Source of the DNA: Chlamydomonas sphaeroides
Lineage: Eukaryota; Chlorophyta; Chlorophyceae; Chlamydomonadales; Chlamydomonadaceae
NCBI GenBank assembly: GCA_001662425.1
Contig: BDDC01000020.1
Coordinates: forward strand, 84,888 to 148,887
Reading direction: 5' to 3'
DNA length: 64,000 nt
In this document: positions 31,799 through 43,354 of the stretch, one piece after another
Layout: each line of letters starts with the position of its first letter
Position numbering within the stretch: position 1 is the first letter of the stretch
Translations under genes and position numbers: made by a program
The notes under the pieces: model-generated
Told to the model about the DNA's origin: nothing
The model's input: the letters and a program-made list of their open reading frames with translations, nothing else
Database searches by the model: none

Positions 31799-34533
31799 CT
31801 ATGCCGAGCTCTCCGCAGCCAGCGCCGCCCGCAGCCTGGCCTCCACGTCCGCCAGTATCTCGGGCTGCTCCTCGTCCTGAGAATGGCGTGGGGATTGCGG
31901 GATTGCTTGCATAGCTATGATCAGCCCACACCAAAAATAGATGCAAACATATGATGACTGATCATAGCCGTCTGAATACGAGACCGGCAACCCTACCTGG
32001 AAGTGGCCCCGGTCGCTGAACGACCGCAGCTCGGCGCCCAGCGCCGACGCCACGGCCTGCGGTACAGCCCGAGGCGATGGGCACATATGAGCCGACGGTG
32101 CTTACGGCCGGCAACAGCACCGGCGGGAGGGCCGGGTCAAGGGCCGGCGTTGGGCTACAGGCCACGCTGGCCCCCCTACGGCGGCGTCTCTTGCGGCGCA
32201 TGCCTTCTGAACATTGCTCATGGCCACCGTGCTGCACGGCCGAGCTCGTGCAGCGCCAGCGGCAGAGGCGGCGGCGGCGCACCTTCTGCTCGTCCCAGGG
32301 CAGGAAGGGGTCGTCGGAGGAGGCGTACTGCGGGGCGGGCGATCGTGGTTGGACCAGGCGATGGGAGCCTTTGGGGGACATTGAGTGGGGTGAGGAAGCC
32401 TTTGAGGGCTTGCGGCTGCCACGGCCTCGCGCGCCGCCCAAGGCGGTGCATGTGTGCAAGGCAGTTGGCAGTTGGCCGTTGGCAGTTGGCCGTTGGCCGC
32501 TGCAGTTGGCAGTTGGCGGCTGCAGGCGGGGCCGCCCCTTCTCCCCGCCCGCGCTCGCCTGCACTATGAAGCCGGCGTTGGCTTTGATAGCGTCCCACTG
32601 CCACGGCCTGCAGGCGTGGGACGAGGCGGGGACAGGCCGGGCTGGGGCGACTCGGGTCACGATCCAGCAGACGTACCGTCGCGCGAAAGCAGCAGCTGCG
32701 AGTAGCGCACCCGGGCCGCGGTGTCAGGACTGCATGCGCGAGCGCAAGCGGCCCACCGCCCGCTCCCTGACGCCCGTCCCGCGTTGACCCAGCAGCGCAC
32801 CGGCCGGGGTCCTTGCTGCGCCCCCCGCGCCCCAGCCCAGCGCCCTGGCCCCGGCCCCTGCTGCCGCGCCGCCTCCTTGGCGCCCGCCAGGCCACTCCGG
32901 CCCTGGGCATTGCTGGGGCCTACCTGGCGTGTCCTGCCCGCCCAGCGCCAGAGCCGTGGGCCGCATATCCCCATCTGGCCCCTGCGCCCCTGCCTTCCCA
33001 CACCTGGCAAAGAAGCCCGGGTGCCCTACTCCGCCTCGGCGGAGTCCCCTGCGCCCGCTGCCCCCACCAACCTGGAGAAGTAGCCCGAGGCCGCCTCGTT
33101 GGCGTCCCCAAGGTCGCTCTTGTACGCCCCCACCAGCACAAGCCCAAGCACCGGCCGCGTCTCAGCGAACCTGCGGCGACAGGGAGCCGAGCAGACGTGT
33201 GCGAGACCGCCGCACCGGTGTACGGGGCCAGATGGGCTGCGTAACGCACCGCAAGCCGCTAGTCGGCGGGGGCCGCCCCACGCCTGGCCTGCTGCGGCGT
33301 CCGCTAGACCAAGGCAGGCTCCTGCTGCCCGGTACGCCGCTCGGGCCACGCCCCGCGCGGCAGTCACGGGCGCTACGGTGCCGCAACTGGGCGCGAGGCG
33401 GGCAGCGGCCCAGGGCTCACTGCAGGGGCGTATGACTAGATCCCTTGGGGACACATCCCCTGGGGCCCCAGGGGTCCGCGCGGCCCGCAGCGAGGCGGCC
33501 ACGCAGCTGGCGCTCGGGCCAGGTTGCAGCGGGCGCGCGCCACCGTCCCCAGGCTAGCAGCCCCCAGGCTGGCAGCCCCCCGGCTGGCAGCCGCCCCCGG
33601 GCCAGCCGCCCCCAGGCCAGCCGCCCCCAGGCCAGCCGCCCCCAGGCTGGCGGCCCCCAGGCTGGCGGCCCCCAGGCCAGCCGCCCCCAGGCTGGCGGCC
33701 CCTGGCCCCTCCCTGCCGCCCTAGGTCGCACCTCATGGCCGCCGCCGCCCCGGAGCTGTGGCCCACGATGATGGCGTTGGGGCCGCATCCCAGGTGCTTC
33801 TCCATGAAGGGAAGCCACACCGTCTCCTTGGCTGTGGGGGCCGGGGCCCGGGGGCCAGGAGCGGACGGGGGGCTCCCCGGTGAGAGCCGGGGTGCGGGTG
33901 CGGGTGCGGGTGCGGGTGCGGGTGCGGGTGGTGTCGGGCGGTGCCGGAATGGCAACCAAGCGAGGACCGCTGCATGGAAGGCGCTACTGCATCACAAGCC
34001 GCCGAGCGCGCACTTGCAGCCCTGAAGGCCTCGTGGACTCGGTTGGTGGGGGGCACCGGTAGCAGCCTGGGAGGCTGGGGGTGGCGGGCGGTGCCCCCCC
34101 CCCGGGGTTGGCGTGGGCCGCCTGCATTATGTGCATACGGTGCTCACCTCGCACTGGGTCGGGCATGTTCTTGAGCTGCACCGACACCTGGTCGCTGGGG
34201 AAGCGCGCCCGCAGTTGGTCGCGCAGCCAGCCGTAGTAGTTGCAATCCTCCGTGACGTCACCGCCGCCGTTGCCTGGCATGGGGAGGCGAAGGAGGGTGG
34301 CGGGGCGGCGGGGACACGGCGGCCGGGGCGTGAGTGACAAAGGCCGAGGCGCGGGCAGGTGGCATGCTGCGTGCTGGGCCGGGGTCCGCGACTCAGGGGG
34401 GCTGCGTTGACGAGGAAGGACTTGATGAAACATGTGTCACCGAGCGTGCTGCCAGGATAAGTGGAGGTTTGCAGGCGTTGAGGCGGGAGCGCTCACCGGG
34501 TACGATGGCAACCGTAGTTTTAGAAACCGCCAT
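31799..34533 (-). CDS. RBBP9: RBBP9/YdeN-type serine hydrolase
   Basis: Small alpha/beta-hydrolase of the RBBP9 family, serine hydrolases with uncertain natural substrates. Eight exons in phase: 34533-34497, 34273-34148, 33831-33732, 33170-33072, 32607-32559, 32327-32283, 32056-31997, 31876-31799; 197 residues against about 186 in the human protein. The 37-base first exon (MAVSKTTVAIVP) supplies the start and joins to GNGGGDVT, recreating the family N-terminus; a start at the ATG inside the second exon's acceptor would lose the first strand. The nucleophile is Ser80 in GHSSGA (78-83), the acid Asp143 in SSDDPFLPW, the base His170 in DRGHFQ. Other family blocks are NMPDP, WLPFMEKHLGC, YKSDLGDANEAASGYF and RPWQWDAIKAN. 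The intron after 32559 uses a GC donor. Two introns carry minisatellites. No targeting peptide, so probably cytosolic. Confidence 0.93.
32456..32525. repeat. CAGTTGGC/CGTTGGC short tandem repeat
   Basis: Interleaved copies of CAGTTGGC and CGTTGGC units of 7-11 bases, in the RBBP9 intron between the exons at 32559 and 32327. Confidence 0.75.
33551..33710. repeat. CCCCCAGGCTGGCGGC/CCCCCAGGCCAGCCGC minisatellite
   Basis: About ten tandem copies of a 15-16-base unit of two alternating versions, inside the RBBP9 intron between the exons at 33732 and 33170. In one frame it would read as PQASRPQA repeats, but it is intronic. Confidence 0.85.
33891..33932. repeat. GGGTGC hexanucleotide microsatellite
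   Basis: Six to seven perfect GGGTGC units in the RBBP9 intron between the exons at 34148 and 33831. Confidence 0.85.
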
Positions 34534-34936
34534 CGTCCTCCGCACGGTGCGGCCGTGTGCGCGTGTGCGCGCCCAGGGGCCTCCGTGTGGCAGCGTGTGG
34601 CTGCGTATAAATGCCAGTGCAGCAATGCGCGAAGCCGGAGGGATAACACGAAAGCAGGAGCAAGCGTTGGGCAACGTTGGTCAGGGCAGCCGCACGGGCG
34701 TCAGCGGCCGTGCCTATCACGAGGCTTCGCGCTATGTGTTTGGAGTACGCTGTTTCACAGGCCGTAAATGGAAACGCGCGTGGCAAGCATGCCGCAGCTG
34801 GGACTAGGATGACAATTTGTATTAACACCTATGCCTGCCCGGGCTCCTCGCAATTGTTACTGATCACTCCTAGTCGTGTAACACCTTGTGTATTGCGAAT
34901 AGCCATGTCGTAGCATACGCCAGGTTCTCCTCAACC
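34534..34936. promoter_or_regulatory. Shared divergent 5' region (RBBP9 / leucine-rich protein)
   Basis: The start codons of the minus-strand hydrolase (34533) and the plus-strand leucine-rich gene (34937) are 403 bases apart. A TATAAA reads on the plus strand at 34606-34611, about 330 bases before the plus-strand start, and could serve that gene. No equally clear element faces the hydrolase. Function is inferred from geometry and the single motif. Confidence 0.45.
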
Positions 34937-37900
34937 ATGTTGCTTTCCCCAGTTGACGACGGGGCGTCGGTGGTGGATTCCTGTTCGCAACTACTGGTGC
35001 TGCAAGCACCTCCGCTGCTGAGCGTCTTGAAAGCCATCCCGGCAAACGTTCTGAGGGCGAACCTCTCCTGCGCTTTCGGCAGGTGCGCTGATTAAAGTGG
35101 CACTTTCGTCAACAATTGCAGTCAATACTCGCGTCATGCGGAGGGTGACGGATGTGGTATCGCGCCCGGACACACACCTGATGGCGCCAGGCAGTCTGCA
35201 TGCTCCTGCTCAAGGCCCGCGCGGCGTGTTGCCGAAACCATGGCCAGCCTTAGGCTCCGCTGTACCAGTTCACGGCACGCCGAAGGGTCCGCGTCAAACC
35301 GTCACGGCCTGTCGTGCAGGGTCGTGCCGTCCTTCGCGCTCGTGCTCTGAAGCCCTCCGTGCCCATCTCTCTTCCCCGTGGCCCCAAATCTCTGCACCCA
35401 CGCCACTCCAGGCTCACAGATGACGCAGACAGCAACGCTGCTCGTGCCCCCATCGCGGGGCACCAGTGGCTGCCCGGCCAGTGGACGCCCGTCCTGTACG
35501 GCCTGTCCCGCGACTACCGCCACTTTGCGCGCCAGACGCTCACGCACACGCTAACCGTGGACCTTGCCATCGCGGTCTCGCTGCAGCGGTGCGGCCCGCA
35601 GCCGTACCGGCATCGCGCCGGGGTTCGCCGCCCAACCCGATAACCCGAAACCCTACCCCAGCCCCGCTCAACCGTCAACCCGCGGCGAACCATGCGCACT
35701 CGCGCACTCGCGACCGCCCCGCGCCGCAGTCGCTGCGGCGTCCAGCTGCGACATCCGCCCCTTACCCCGCCCTCGCCCGGACTCACCACCCTGTCCGCAA
35801 TCACCTCACCAGCAACCGCGCCACCACCGCCCGCCTCTCACCGCTACTGTCCGCCCCTCTGCCCCCGCCCTCGCTGACCCCACGTGTGTGCCGCCCACAG
35901 GCCCGAGCCGACCCCGCAGGGCATCGTGGGCACCGCCGCCAGCCCCAGCGGCGCTCTGACGGCGGGCGCCCTCAACCGCCTGGAGGCCTTCCTCTGCAGC
36001 TTCCCCTGCCTGCAGGTCCGGTGGGCAGGCGCCGCCGCCTGATCGTCCACCGCTTGGCTGAGCGTTCCGCTCCGCTCAGCTGCAAGCCCCCGCCTCCGGC
36101 TTGGTCCGTGCTCCCGTCCGCCCGCACACCTGCCCCTCGCCCTGCCCTGCCCACGCGCCCTGCCTTCCACACCCTGACCCTCCCTTCCTCGCTCCCCTCC
36201 CCTCCTCTCCATCCTCTCCTCCCCAACCCCCTCCCAGCACCTGACCGTGCTCGCCGGCAACGGCGGCGCGCCCGTGGACGACTCCCCCCGGCCCCCTAGC
36301 GGCCCCGCCAACGCCGGCAGCAGCACGCCGCTGGCCATGGCCGAGCCGGTGGCGGTGGCGCTGGCGGCGCAGATGCTGCTGCAGCTTGACCGGCCTGAGC
36401 CCTCGGAGCTGGCGGCAGGAGCTGGGGACGGAGGCGGCATGGGGCTGGGGCTGGGGATGGCTGGCGGCTGTGGCGCAGGCGCAGGCGTGTGCCCCAAGCT
36501 GGCGTCGCTGGAGCTGCGGCTGCACCCGGCCGTGTGGCGGGAGCTGCGCGGCGGCAGCGCCGAGGACTTTCTCGAGGTACGCGGCATGATGCGTCCGTAC
36601 GGCTCCGTTCGTCACGGCCGTACGGCGCAGCGCCGATGCCCGAGCAGAGTGTGCGGCGCTTCCAGGCAGCAGCCCCGGCGGCTCGCAGCCCAGTGTCGCA
36701 CTGCACGCCGTGGCGGCGCCGTGGACGCTGCCGCGCAGCGCCAAACGGCAACACGCCGCCGCCATGTAGCCCGCAGAGACTGCAGGGAGCTGGTCTGCGG
36801 CTCTAACCCCACCCGGCCCCTGCTCTGCGGCGCGCGCACCGCCGCCCGACCGCCGCAGCCCCACCTTGCTCACACAAACCCTCCTGCCAACGCTCCCTCC
36901 CCCCGGCCCCCGCCGCAGCGCCTGGTGGCCACGCACCCCTCCCTGGAGTCGCTGGCGCTGCACATCGCCGCGCCCGCGCCGGTGGCCGTCTCGCCCAGCA
37001 TGTCGGGCGCCGCGCCCTCGCCGCTGTCGCTGGAGTCGGCCGGCGGCGCCGCGCTGCGCCTGGGGCTGCGGCCGCTGGCGGCGCTGCCGGGCCTCACGCG
37101 CCTCAAGCTGGCGGGCGTGGTGCCGTGCGAGGGGCTGGAGGCGCTCACGCAGCTGCAGGTGAGGGGAAGGCGGCCGGCGTCCCATCAGCGCGGCCTTAAC
37201 ACACGCGGTCGCGCCCATGCGGCCCTTGGCGGCCCTTGGCGGCCCACGGCAGCTCGCGCCCGCACACGACCCGGCGCGCTCCTGAGTTCATCGTCGCGGT
37301 CGCAACCGCCCGGCCCCGCTCCGCCGCCACCGGTGTGCTGCCGCCTCCGCTCCCAGCAGCCGCCTTCCCCGCCACCAACCGCCGCCCTCCGCCGCAACTC
37401 CTGGTTCGATGTTGGTTGACTCGTTCGCTATCCCCTCGACACATGCACCCACCGCAGTCGGTCTGCCTGGAGGGGACCACGCCCGCCGCCTGCCACGCCT
37501 CGCTGACGGCGCTGCCCGGCCTCAGCAGCCTACGCATCACAGACGCCCACGTTCGCCCCGCGCCCATCCCGGCCGAGGCGCCGCCGCCCTCGGGCCTGTG
37601 CGGCCGCGCCGCCGCCGCGCTGCTGCAGACGCTGCGCCAGGGGCCCTCGTCGCCGCTGCGCCTGTGCGTCTTGAACCTGCCCGACGTCGAATTGGGCCCC
37701 AAGGACTGGCTGGCGCTGCAGCGCCTGTGCCCGTCGCTGCGAGAGCTGGAGCTGGCGGCGGCGGTGCCGCCGCCGCCGGGCATGATGACGGCGCCGACGG
37801 TGGCGGCGTCGGAGCGCGCCGCGTCGGGGCCGCGGCCGATGATGGCGTCGACGTCGGTCGGCGGCTCGAGCAGCGGCGCCGGCAACTCGAACATGCCCGA

Positions 37901-40388
37901 CTGGTACGTGCGGGCGACGACGGCTGACGACGGGCCGTACGGACGTAACAGCGCCGCCGGCAGCAGCAGCGACCGCCGCGGCGGCGGCTCGGGCAGCGGC
38001 GCCATGCAGCGCCGCCCTCGCGCCTCGAGCGACAGCGGCGACAGCACCGCCGGCGAGCACGATTGGCGCCCGCGGCGCGGCGGCGCCGCCGCCGCCGAGG
38101 ACTTGGCGCCGACGGCCGCCGCCGCCGGCTGCCCTTTCCACGCGATGTTCGGCGGCGCCACCGCCAACCCGCACGCGGCCAAGGCGGGCGCCGCCGCCGC
38201 CGCCGGGCCGGCGGCGGTGTCCAGCGGCGCGCTGCTGCCGGGCGTGCGGCGGCTGGTGCTGTGGCAGTACCTGACGCCGCAGCAGCTTGTGGGGGTGGTG
38301 ACGCTGATGCCGGACCTGCAGGAGCTGCACGTGAGGCCGCGTCCGTGCCTGGGTTGCCAATCTCCTTTACGGTACCAGCACTATCAAAACAGTCACCTAG
38401 CTCTTTTCTTCGTAGCTCACCATAAGTTGTCGGAGGAGCTCGGCAATCCTATCCGTGTTGGTAGCAGCTGCGCGGTGCGCGCCCCTGGGCTGGGCGTTTC
38501 AACCTCCGCCACGCCCCTTCCCCCAAACCCGCTGCCCCGGCCCCGACCCTCCCCCCATCCCAAACCCGTGCAGGCCTCGCTGCTCTTCGACGACCCGCCC
38601 AACACACCAGCTGCGCAGCTCCGGCCCGCCGCCGTCAACCTGCTGCGCCCCCTCATCGCGGCGCTCAAGCCGCTGCGCCACGTGCGGCTTGCTATCTCCT
38701 GCGACCCCGCCGCCGTGACGGGCCAGCTGGCGGGGCTGTTCCTGGTGGAGGCGGGCCTGGCCAGCGTGCCCAACATCGTGGGCCTCACGCTTACGGTGTG
38801 GGTGGCGGCGGAGGCGCAGCTGGGCGGCCTGGCGGCACTGGAGCAGCTGCGCAGCCTGGAGCTGACGCTGGGCAAGCAGGAGCAGGTGCGCACACCCGGG
38901 CGTGGGTGAGCGCGTGTCTGCCGGTACCGCTGTGTGCATGCGTTTGGGGGGCGTGGGTGTGAGTGCTGAAGCGGAGAGCGTCGGGGCAGCGTCGAGGCTG
39001 CGCGAGCGGCAGCAGGTGGGGCAGGCGCCGACGTGTGTGCAGGCCGGCGCGCAGCCGAACACGCCCCGGCCCTCGCCTCGACACCGGGCCCCACGGCCCC
39101 GCCCGCAGGAGTCGGAGCTGTCAGTGCTGACGCGGCTGGTCCGGCTGTCGTACCTGTCGCTGCGCATCACCCCTGGCCCATGTGAGCGCAGGGGCGACGC
39201 GACGCGGGGGGCGGGGGGCTGGGGGCGGGAGGAGAGCTGGGTCCGCCCGGCGATTGCGGCACGCGCCGCCGCCGCGCCAGCTTCTGGGGCGGGAGGAGGG
39301 CTGCCTGCCAGCGGCCAGCACGCAACGCCAGCCGCTGCGCCCTGCCGGGGCCTCCGCCCCACCCCACATGCGCACCTCTCCTGCCGCACCGACGCTCCGC
39401 TCACGCAAAGCGCCTGCCCCCCGGGTGCTCCCAAATGCTGTGCTGCTGGCCGCGCAGGGAACGAGATCCAGGGCCGCACCGGCCGCGTCACTGCGGGCGC
39501 CGCGCTGCGCCTGGCCATGTCCTTCCGCTCGGGGCAGGTGCGCCGCAGGCAGGGGGCCGCCCGCCGCGTGTGGTACTACTCGTATGTTTCGTGTTTACAA
39601 ACGTCGGCAGTCTCCGAACCAGAGGCTCGTGTACGGTACTTGCTGCAGTGCTTGTTGTGTGCGTGCTGGCCTGCCTGGGCCTGGCGCTGCCGCGGCTGCG
39701 GCCAGCTAGCGCTCGGCCGTGGCCGGACGCATCCCGGGGCAGCGCCGCGGGTCCACACGACCTCCCCTCCTCCCCCGTCCCCTGCCTCCCTCCTCTCTCC
39801 ATCCCCGCCCGCCCGCCACCCCGCCCAGGTGCTGCTGCTGGTGGCCGACGTGCACCGCGAGATCTGCGAGGAGGAGGCCATCTCCCTGGTCAAGTGAGGC
39901 GCCGCACGCCAGCCGCTGGGCCGGGGCTTGGCGCGGCAGCGCCCGGCTGCACGCCGCTGCGCCGTCCGCTGCAGCCCGCCAGTCGTCGCATCTCGGTCAA
40001 CCCGAGTCGATACAGTCTATCGAGTTGTAAGGAGAGCGCACCAAACCCTGCGCTGCCGCCGCTGCCGTTGCCTCCCTGCCGCGCCCTCAGGTCGGTGGAG
40101 ATGACGTCGGGCCAGGTGGGCGCAGGCTGGGCGGTGTCGCAGTGGGTCGAGGAGACGGCCGAGTGCATCATGGGCTTCGTGCCCGGCGGCGCCGCCTCGG
40201 GCACGGGCGCCGGCGCGGCGGGGCAGGCACAGGAGCCGGGCGTGGTGCTGCGAGTGGTGTGGACGCCGGAGCTGGTGCGGCGGCTGCTGGGCGTGGTGGC
40301 GTGCGCCGAGGGCGGGCCTGGGCTGGGCGGCTCCGTGAGCTTCATGAGCGTGGAGGAGGAGCGGCTGGGCCGGGTGCTGGGCAGCTGA
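34937..40388 (+). CDS. Large leucine-rich (LRR-like) protein, possible F-box-like start
   Basis: Eleven exons in phase: 34937-35082, 35412-35588, 35901-36015, 36238-36576, 36919-37158, 37458-38330, 38574-38885, 39109-39181, 39458-39537, 39829-39893, 40091-40388; 905 residues. Repeated leucine-rich strands fit a divergent LRR scaffold: PKLASLELRLHP, HPSLESLALHI, LPGLTRLKLAGV, LPGLSSLRITDA, CPSLRELELAA, MPDLQELH, VPNIVGLTLTV, LEQLRSLELTL and LVRLSYLSLRI. The N-terminal stretch LLSVLKAIPANVLRANLSCAFGRL has the spacing of an F-box-like helix pair, but this is a weak resemblance. A Gly/Ser/Ala-rich insertion occupies about residues 440-560, and shorter Gly/Met runs occur near 200-240. No signal peptide or membrane segment. 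A role as a protein-protein adaptor, perhaps in ubiquitin ligase targeting, is inference. The first exon starts at the only nearby ATG that joins in phase to exon 2. Confidence 0.78.
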
Positions 40389-42520
40389 GCGAGCGCACGG
40401 GGAGGGGGGGCAAGGGTTTTTGGATGGGGAAAGCGGGCGGGTTTGTGCCCCGGGGCTGGTGTTGAAGCTCGCTGGGCCCCTGGGGGCGTGGCGGTTGCGT
40501 GCGGGGGCGGGGGTTGGGCGCTGTTTGACGGTGTGGAGCAGCGGCAAGGCTGCGGCTGGTGCTCCTGTGGAGGAGGCGGGCTCGGCGCCCGATGGCCGAG
40601 CGCGTGCGGAGGGGCCAGGCCGCGGCCCGACAGCGGGTGGACTCGGTGGGGGGGGTGCGAGCAGGCGGAAGGGCCAGGCCCGACAGCGGGCAGGTGCGGC
40701 GCTAGGCAGGGCAGGCGCCGTTGCTACGGCCGTCGAGGGAGTTGCATGTTGCATGTCGCGTTGGCCGTCGAATGGAGCCAGCAGCCATAAGAGGTCGAGG
40801 GTCGGGGGCTGCCCGTGCTGCACCATGCGCGTGCGGTACGGGCCATGCGCGCGAGCTGCGCTGTTGCGGTTGGTGGAGGCATAAGCAGGGAGCGGTGTTG
40901 TATCCGGTTCCAACCGTCGGCGCTTTTGACGGGGCTGCCCGAGCCTGCCATGTGCATGCTCGATGCAGAAACGAATGTGCCATAGCCTCGGCAGCTGGCT
41001 GCTGTGAGGCGGTGCTTGGTGCGCCGCCAGGTTGATGACTGGTTGAGGTTTTAGCTGTGAGTGGGGTGGTTGAGGGTTGCGATCGAGACGGCGAGCGTGC
41101 TACGCACTCGTGCGTGATGGCCCGGGGGAAGGGGTCGTGCTGCTACCATATGCTGCCGGAATAACGCAAGGTCGCTGTCGGTGCATGTCTTGTACGGTCT
41201 TGTAATGCACGTGTGCGAGTGGCACGGCCGCTGCGGCGTCTCTGTGCACGTAACCCCGGGGACATATCGGTGGCAGCCGGGCACTCAGGCTTAGGTGCGT
41301 GCCACAGGCGTGGCCCTCGCGAACCCTCTGGTTGCCACAGCTTGACAGAACAGGGGCAAGTGCTGGGAGCCGAGGCCGGCGCGGAGCAGCCAATGACCCG
41401 CGCACAACGGTCCATTGCTTTCGATGAGGAGTCGTGATCCGTGGCTACCCAATTGGTCCCCCATCGACACAACCCCCAACTGGGCTCCCGGGTCTGTAGG
41501 TCGAGCACGGTGATCGGCTCCGCTGTTTGCTGCATGCTGCCAGCTGCCAGCTGCCATGCGCGGTGCAGGCAAGGTGACCTTTCACTGACTTCCACGCTGG
41601 TTCTACAGTAACAGGGCAGGCAAGGTGTGGTAAACCGCCCCTTGGCATGGCGCTATGGACGTCGCCAGCACGGCCTGAGAGGCACGCGGCGAGGGCACAC
41701 CGCCGCGGCCGGTTCATCCTTACTTGTCCATTACCTACTTTGAAAGTGAACACACGGGGGTTCTGTTCTACTTAACACTTGAACACACGACGGGGCGTGG
41801 CATCCAACACCAACACCAACACCACCAACTCGACACGAGGCCTCCATGCTACCGGCCACTCGGAGGGAAGTGACGCCAGTTGCTGACTTCCTCCAGCAGC
41901 CCGCATGCGCCCCCCCTCCCCCCCACACACACGCTGGTACCCTGCGGCGCACTGCGCTATCCGCGCTTACAACAACTTCTCGAGTTTCGAGACAGCGGTG
42001 TTCGCCAACACCCGCACCGTGCCAACCGTCTTTCCTTTCCTGCTGCAGACGCGGCCGTCCCGGCACTTGTAGCTGCCCGCGCAAGTACGGCAGAGCCACT
42101 TATGCGTCCACACATTCTTCGCCCCGCTAAGCGACAACTTGCGGGCGCAACACAGCAGGCACAGCCCCGCCTCCCTCGCCCGCCGATTCCGTCGTGGACA
42201 GGGCTCCCCTGGTCGTCGGCCTATCTAAGCTCAAGCTGTACATCCCGGCTGCGCGCTGCCAATGGGCACGTCCATCCGAGCGGCGACAACAAAAACCGCG
42301 TCCACGAAACGTTCGCCGCGTCCACGCAAACGCGCGCAGCGACTTGGCGCTAGCATCGTGTGCCCCCCAACGTCACCTGCACACTGCCTCCTACTGTCTC
42401 AATTCAGCCAGCCCTAATCCAAAGCCGGTTAGCGCTCCAGCCTGCATCCGGTGCGCTTCGAGGTGCGATGCACAGCGCAGGCCCCGCGGGCCAGCGCGGA
42501 CCAACTGCCCACCTAGCTGC
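40389..42520. other. Convergent intergenic region
   Basis: No gene is supported. The long 3' region of the leucine-rich gene may end at TGTAA 41201-41205; the minus-strand candidate may end at TTACA 41967-41971 (TGTAA on its strand). A small CACCAA microsatellite lies at about 41805-41830. Confidence 0.4.
41201..41205 (+). terminator. Candidate TGTAA polyadenylation signal of the leucine-rich gene
   Basis: First TGTAA found downstream of the stop codon at 40388, giving a 3' untranslated region of about 820 bases, within the range common in volvocine algae. Position and motif only. Confidence 0.35.
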
Positions 42521-43354
42521 CTAGCCCCGCAGCAAGGGCGCCTCGAGGTCGCCGCGGCCGTGTGCGCGGCCCCTGCCGCCCAGCCAGCACCACGAGCCCC
42601 TGGCGGCGGCGGGCGCCAGGCCTGCGGGCAGCGGCCCGCCCGGGCAGCTGCTCGCGCAGGGTGCCGCGGCTGCCGCTGCACTGCTGCAGTAGCAGCGTTG
42701 CGCCACGACCAGAGCCAGGCCGCCCGCGGCCAAGACCGCCACACACGCCACGCAGACGTAGGCCAGCATGCTGACGTCTTTGCCCCTTGTGCGGCCGACC
42801 GTAACGTCAACGTCGGCCGTTGACGATGAGCTCGGGGCCTCCTGCGCCGCCGCCGCGCCCTCAGCGGCCTCCGCCGACGCGCCGTGCGCCTCCGCCGCCG
42901 CGCGCCGCTCAAAGAACGCGAAGAACGCGCGCTGCAAGGCTGCCAGGGCATCGGTGGTGTGGCAGGAAGGCCTCAGGACGCCTCGCAACACGTTGCGCAG
43001 CGCGCCCACCGACATGCCGCCGCTGCGGCCCGCGCCGCGCACGCGCCTGTTCCACACGCCCCGGAAGACCCCCTCCAGCGCCGCCGCCAGCTCGGGCGTC
43101 AGCGGCTGCTGCAGGCCATAGGCGGAGTCGTCGAAGATCGCCGCCAGCTGCGCCTGCAACAACTCGCGTGCCTCGCCGCCCTCCGCCATCTCGGCCCCGG
43201 CCGGGGCTTTGGCCGCCGTGGTTGCCACGGCCGACGGGGTTGCCGCCGCGAGCGCTGCGTCCGCCTCCTGCACTGCCAGGGATGTGACGCCCGCGGATTT
43301 GGCGTTGCCGCCGACAGGCTCCAGCTCGGGCGCAGCAGCGTCATAGTCAAACAT
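42521..43354 (-). CDS. Candidate single-exon protein with one C-terminal membrane segment
   Basis: I do not recognise this gene. An open frame of 277 residues starts MFDYDAAAPELEPVGG. The first 60 residues are Ala-rich and acidic. About 60-155 is helical with charged residues (RELLQAQLAAIFDDSAYGLQ and MSVGALRNVLRGVLR). A Ser-rich acidic stretch precedes one strong membrane segment, MLAYVCVACVAVLAAGGLAL, at roughly 195-215. A Cys/Ala/Pro/Gly tail ends in DLEAPLLRG, the kind of acidic-dileucine end often seen in endomembrane proteins. The ordered alternation of helix, linker, membrane segment and tail supports coding; the absence of homology and introns argues for caution. Cytosolic N-terminus with the tail lumenal is one possible topology. 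Confidence 0.5.
   Translation of the reverse strand: MFDYDAAAPELEPVGGNAKSAGVTSLAVQEADAALAAATPSAVATTAAKAPAGAEMAEGGEARELLQAQLAAIFDDSAYGLQQPLTPELAAALEGVFRGVWNRRVRGAGRSGGMSVGALRNVLRGVLRPSCHTTDALAALQRAFFAFFERRAAAEAHGASAEAAEGAAAAQEAPSSSSTADVDVTVGRTRGKDVSMLAYVCVACVAVLAAGGLALVVAQRCYCSSAAAAAAPCASSCPGGPLPAGLAPAAARGSWCWLGGRGRAHGRGDLEAPLLRG

Noticed and set aside
33551..33710. Regular repeats as a CRISPR array
   Set aside because: Units are contiguous without unique spacers and lie in a eukaryotic intron.
34277..34280. ATG at 34280 as the RBBP9 start
   Set aside because: It overlaps the splice acceptor and would remove the first conserved strand; the exon at 34497-34533 supplies it.
36076..37218. 380-codon minus-strand open frame
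   Set aside because: Antisense of the leucine-rich gene exons, without family motifs.
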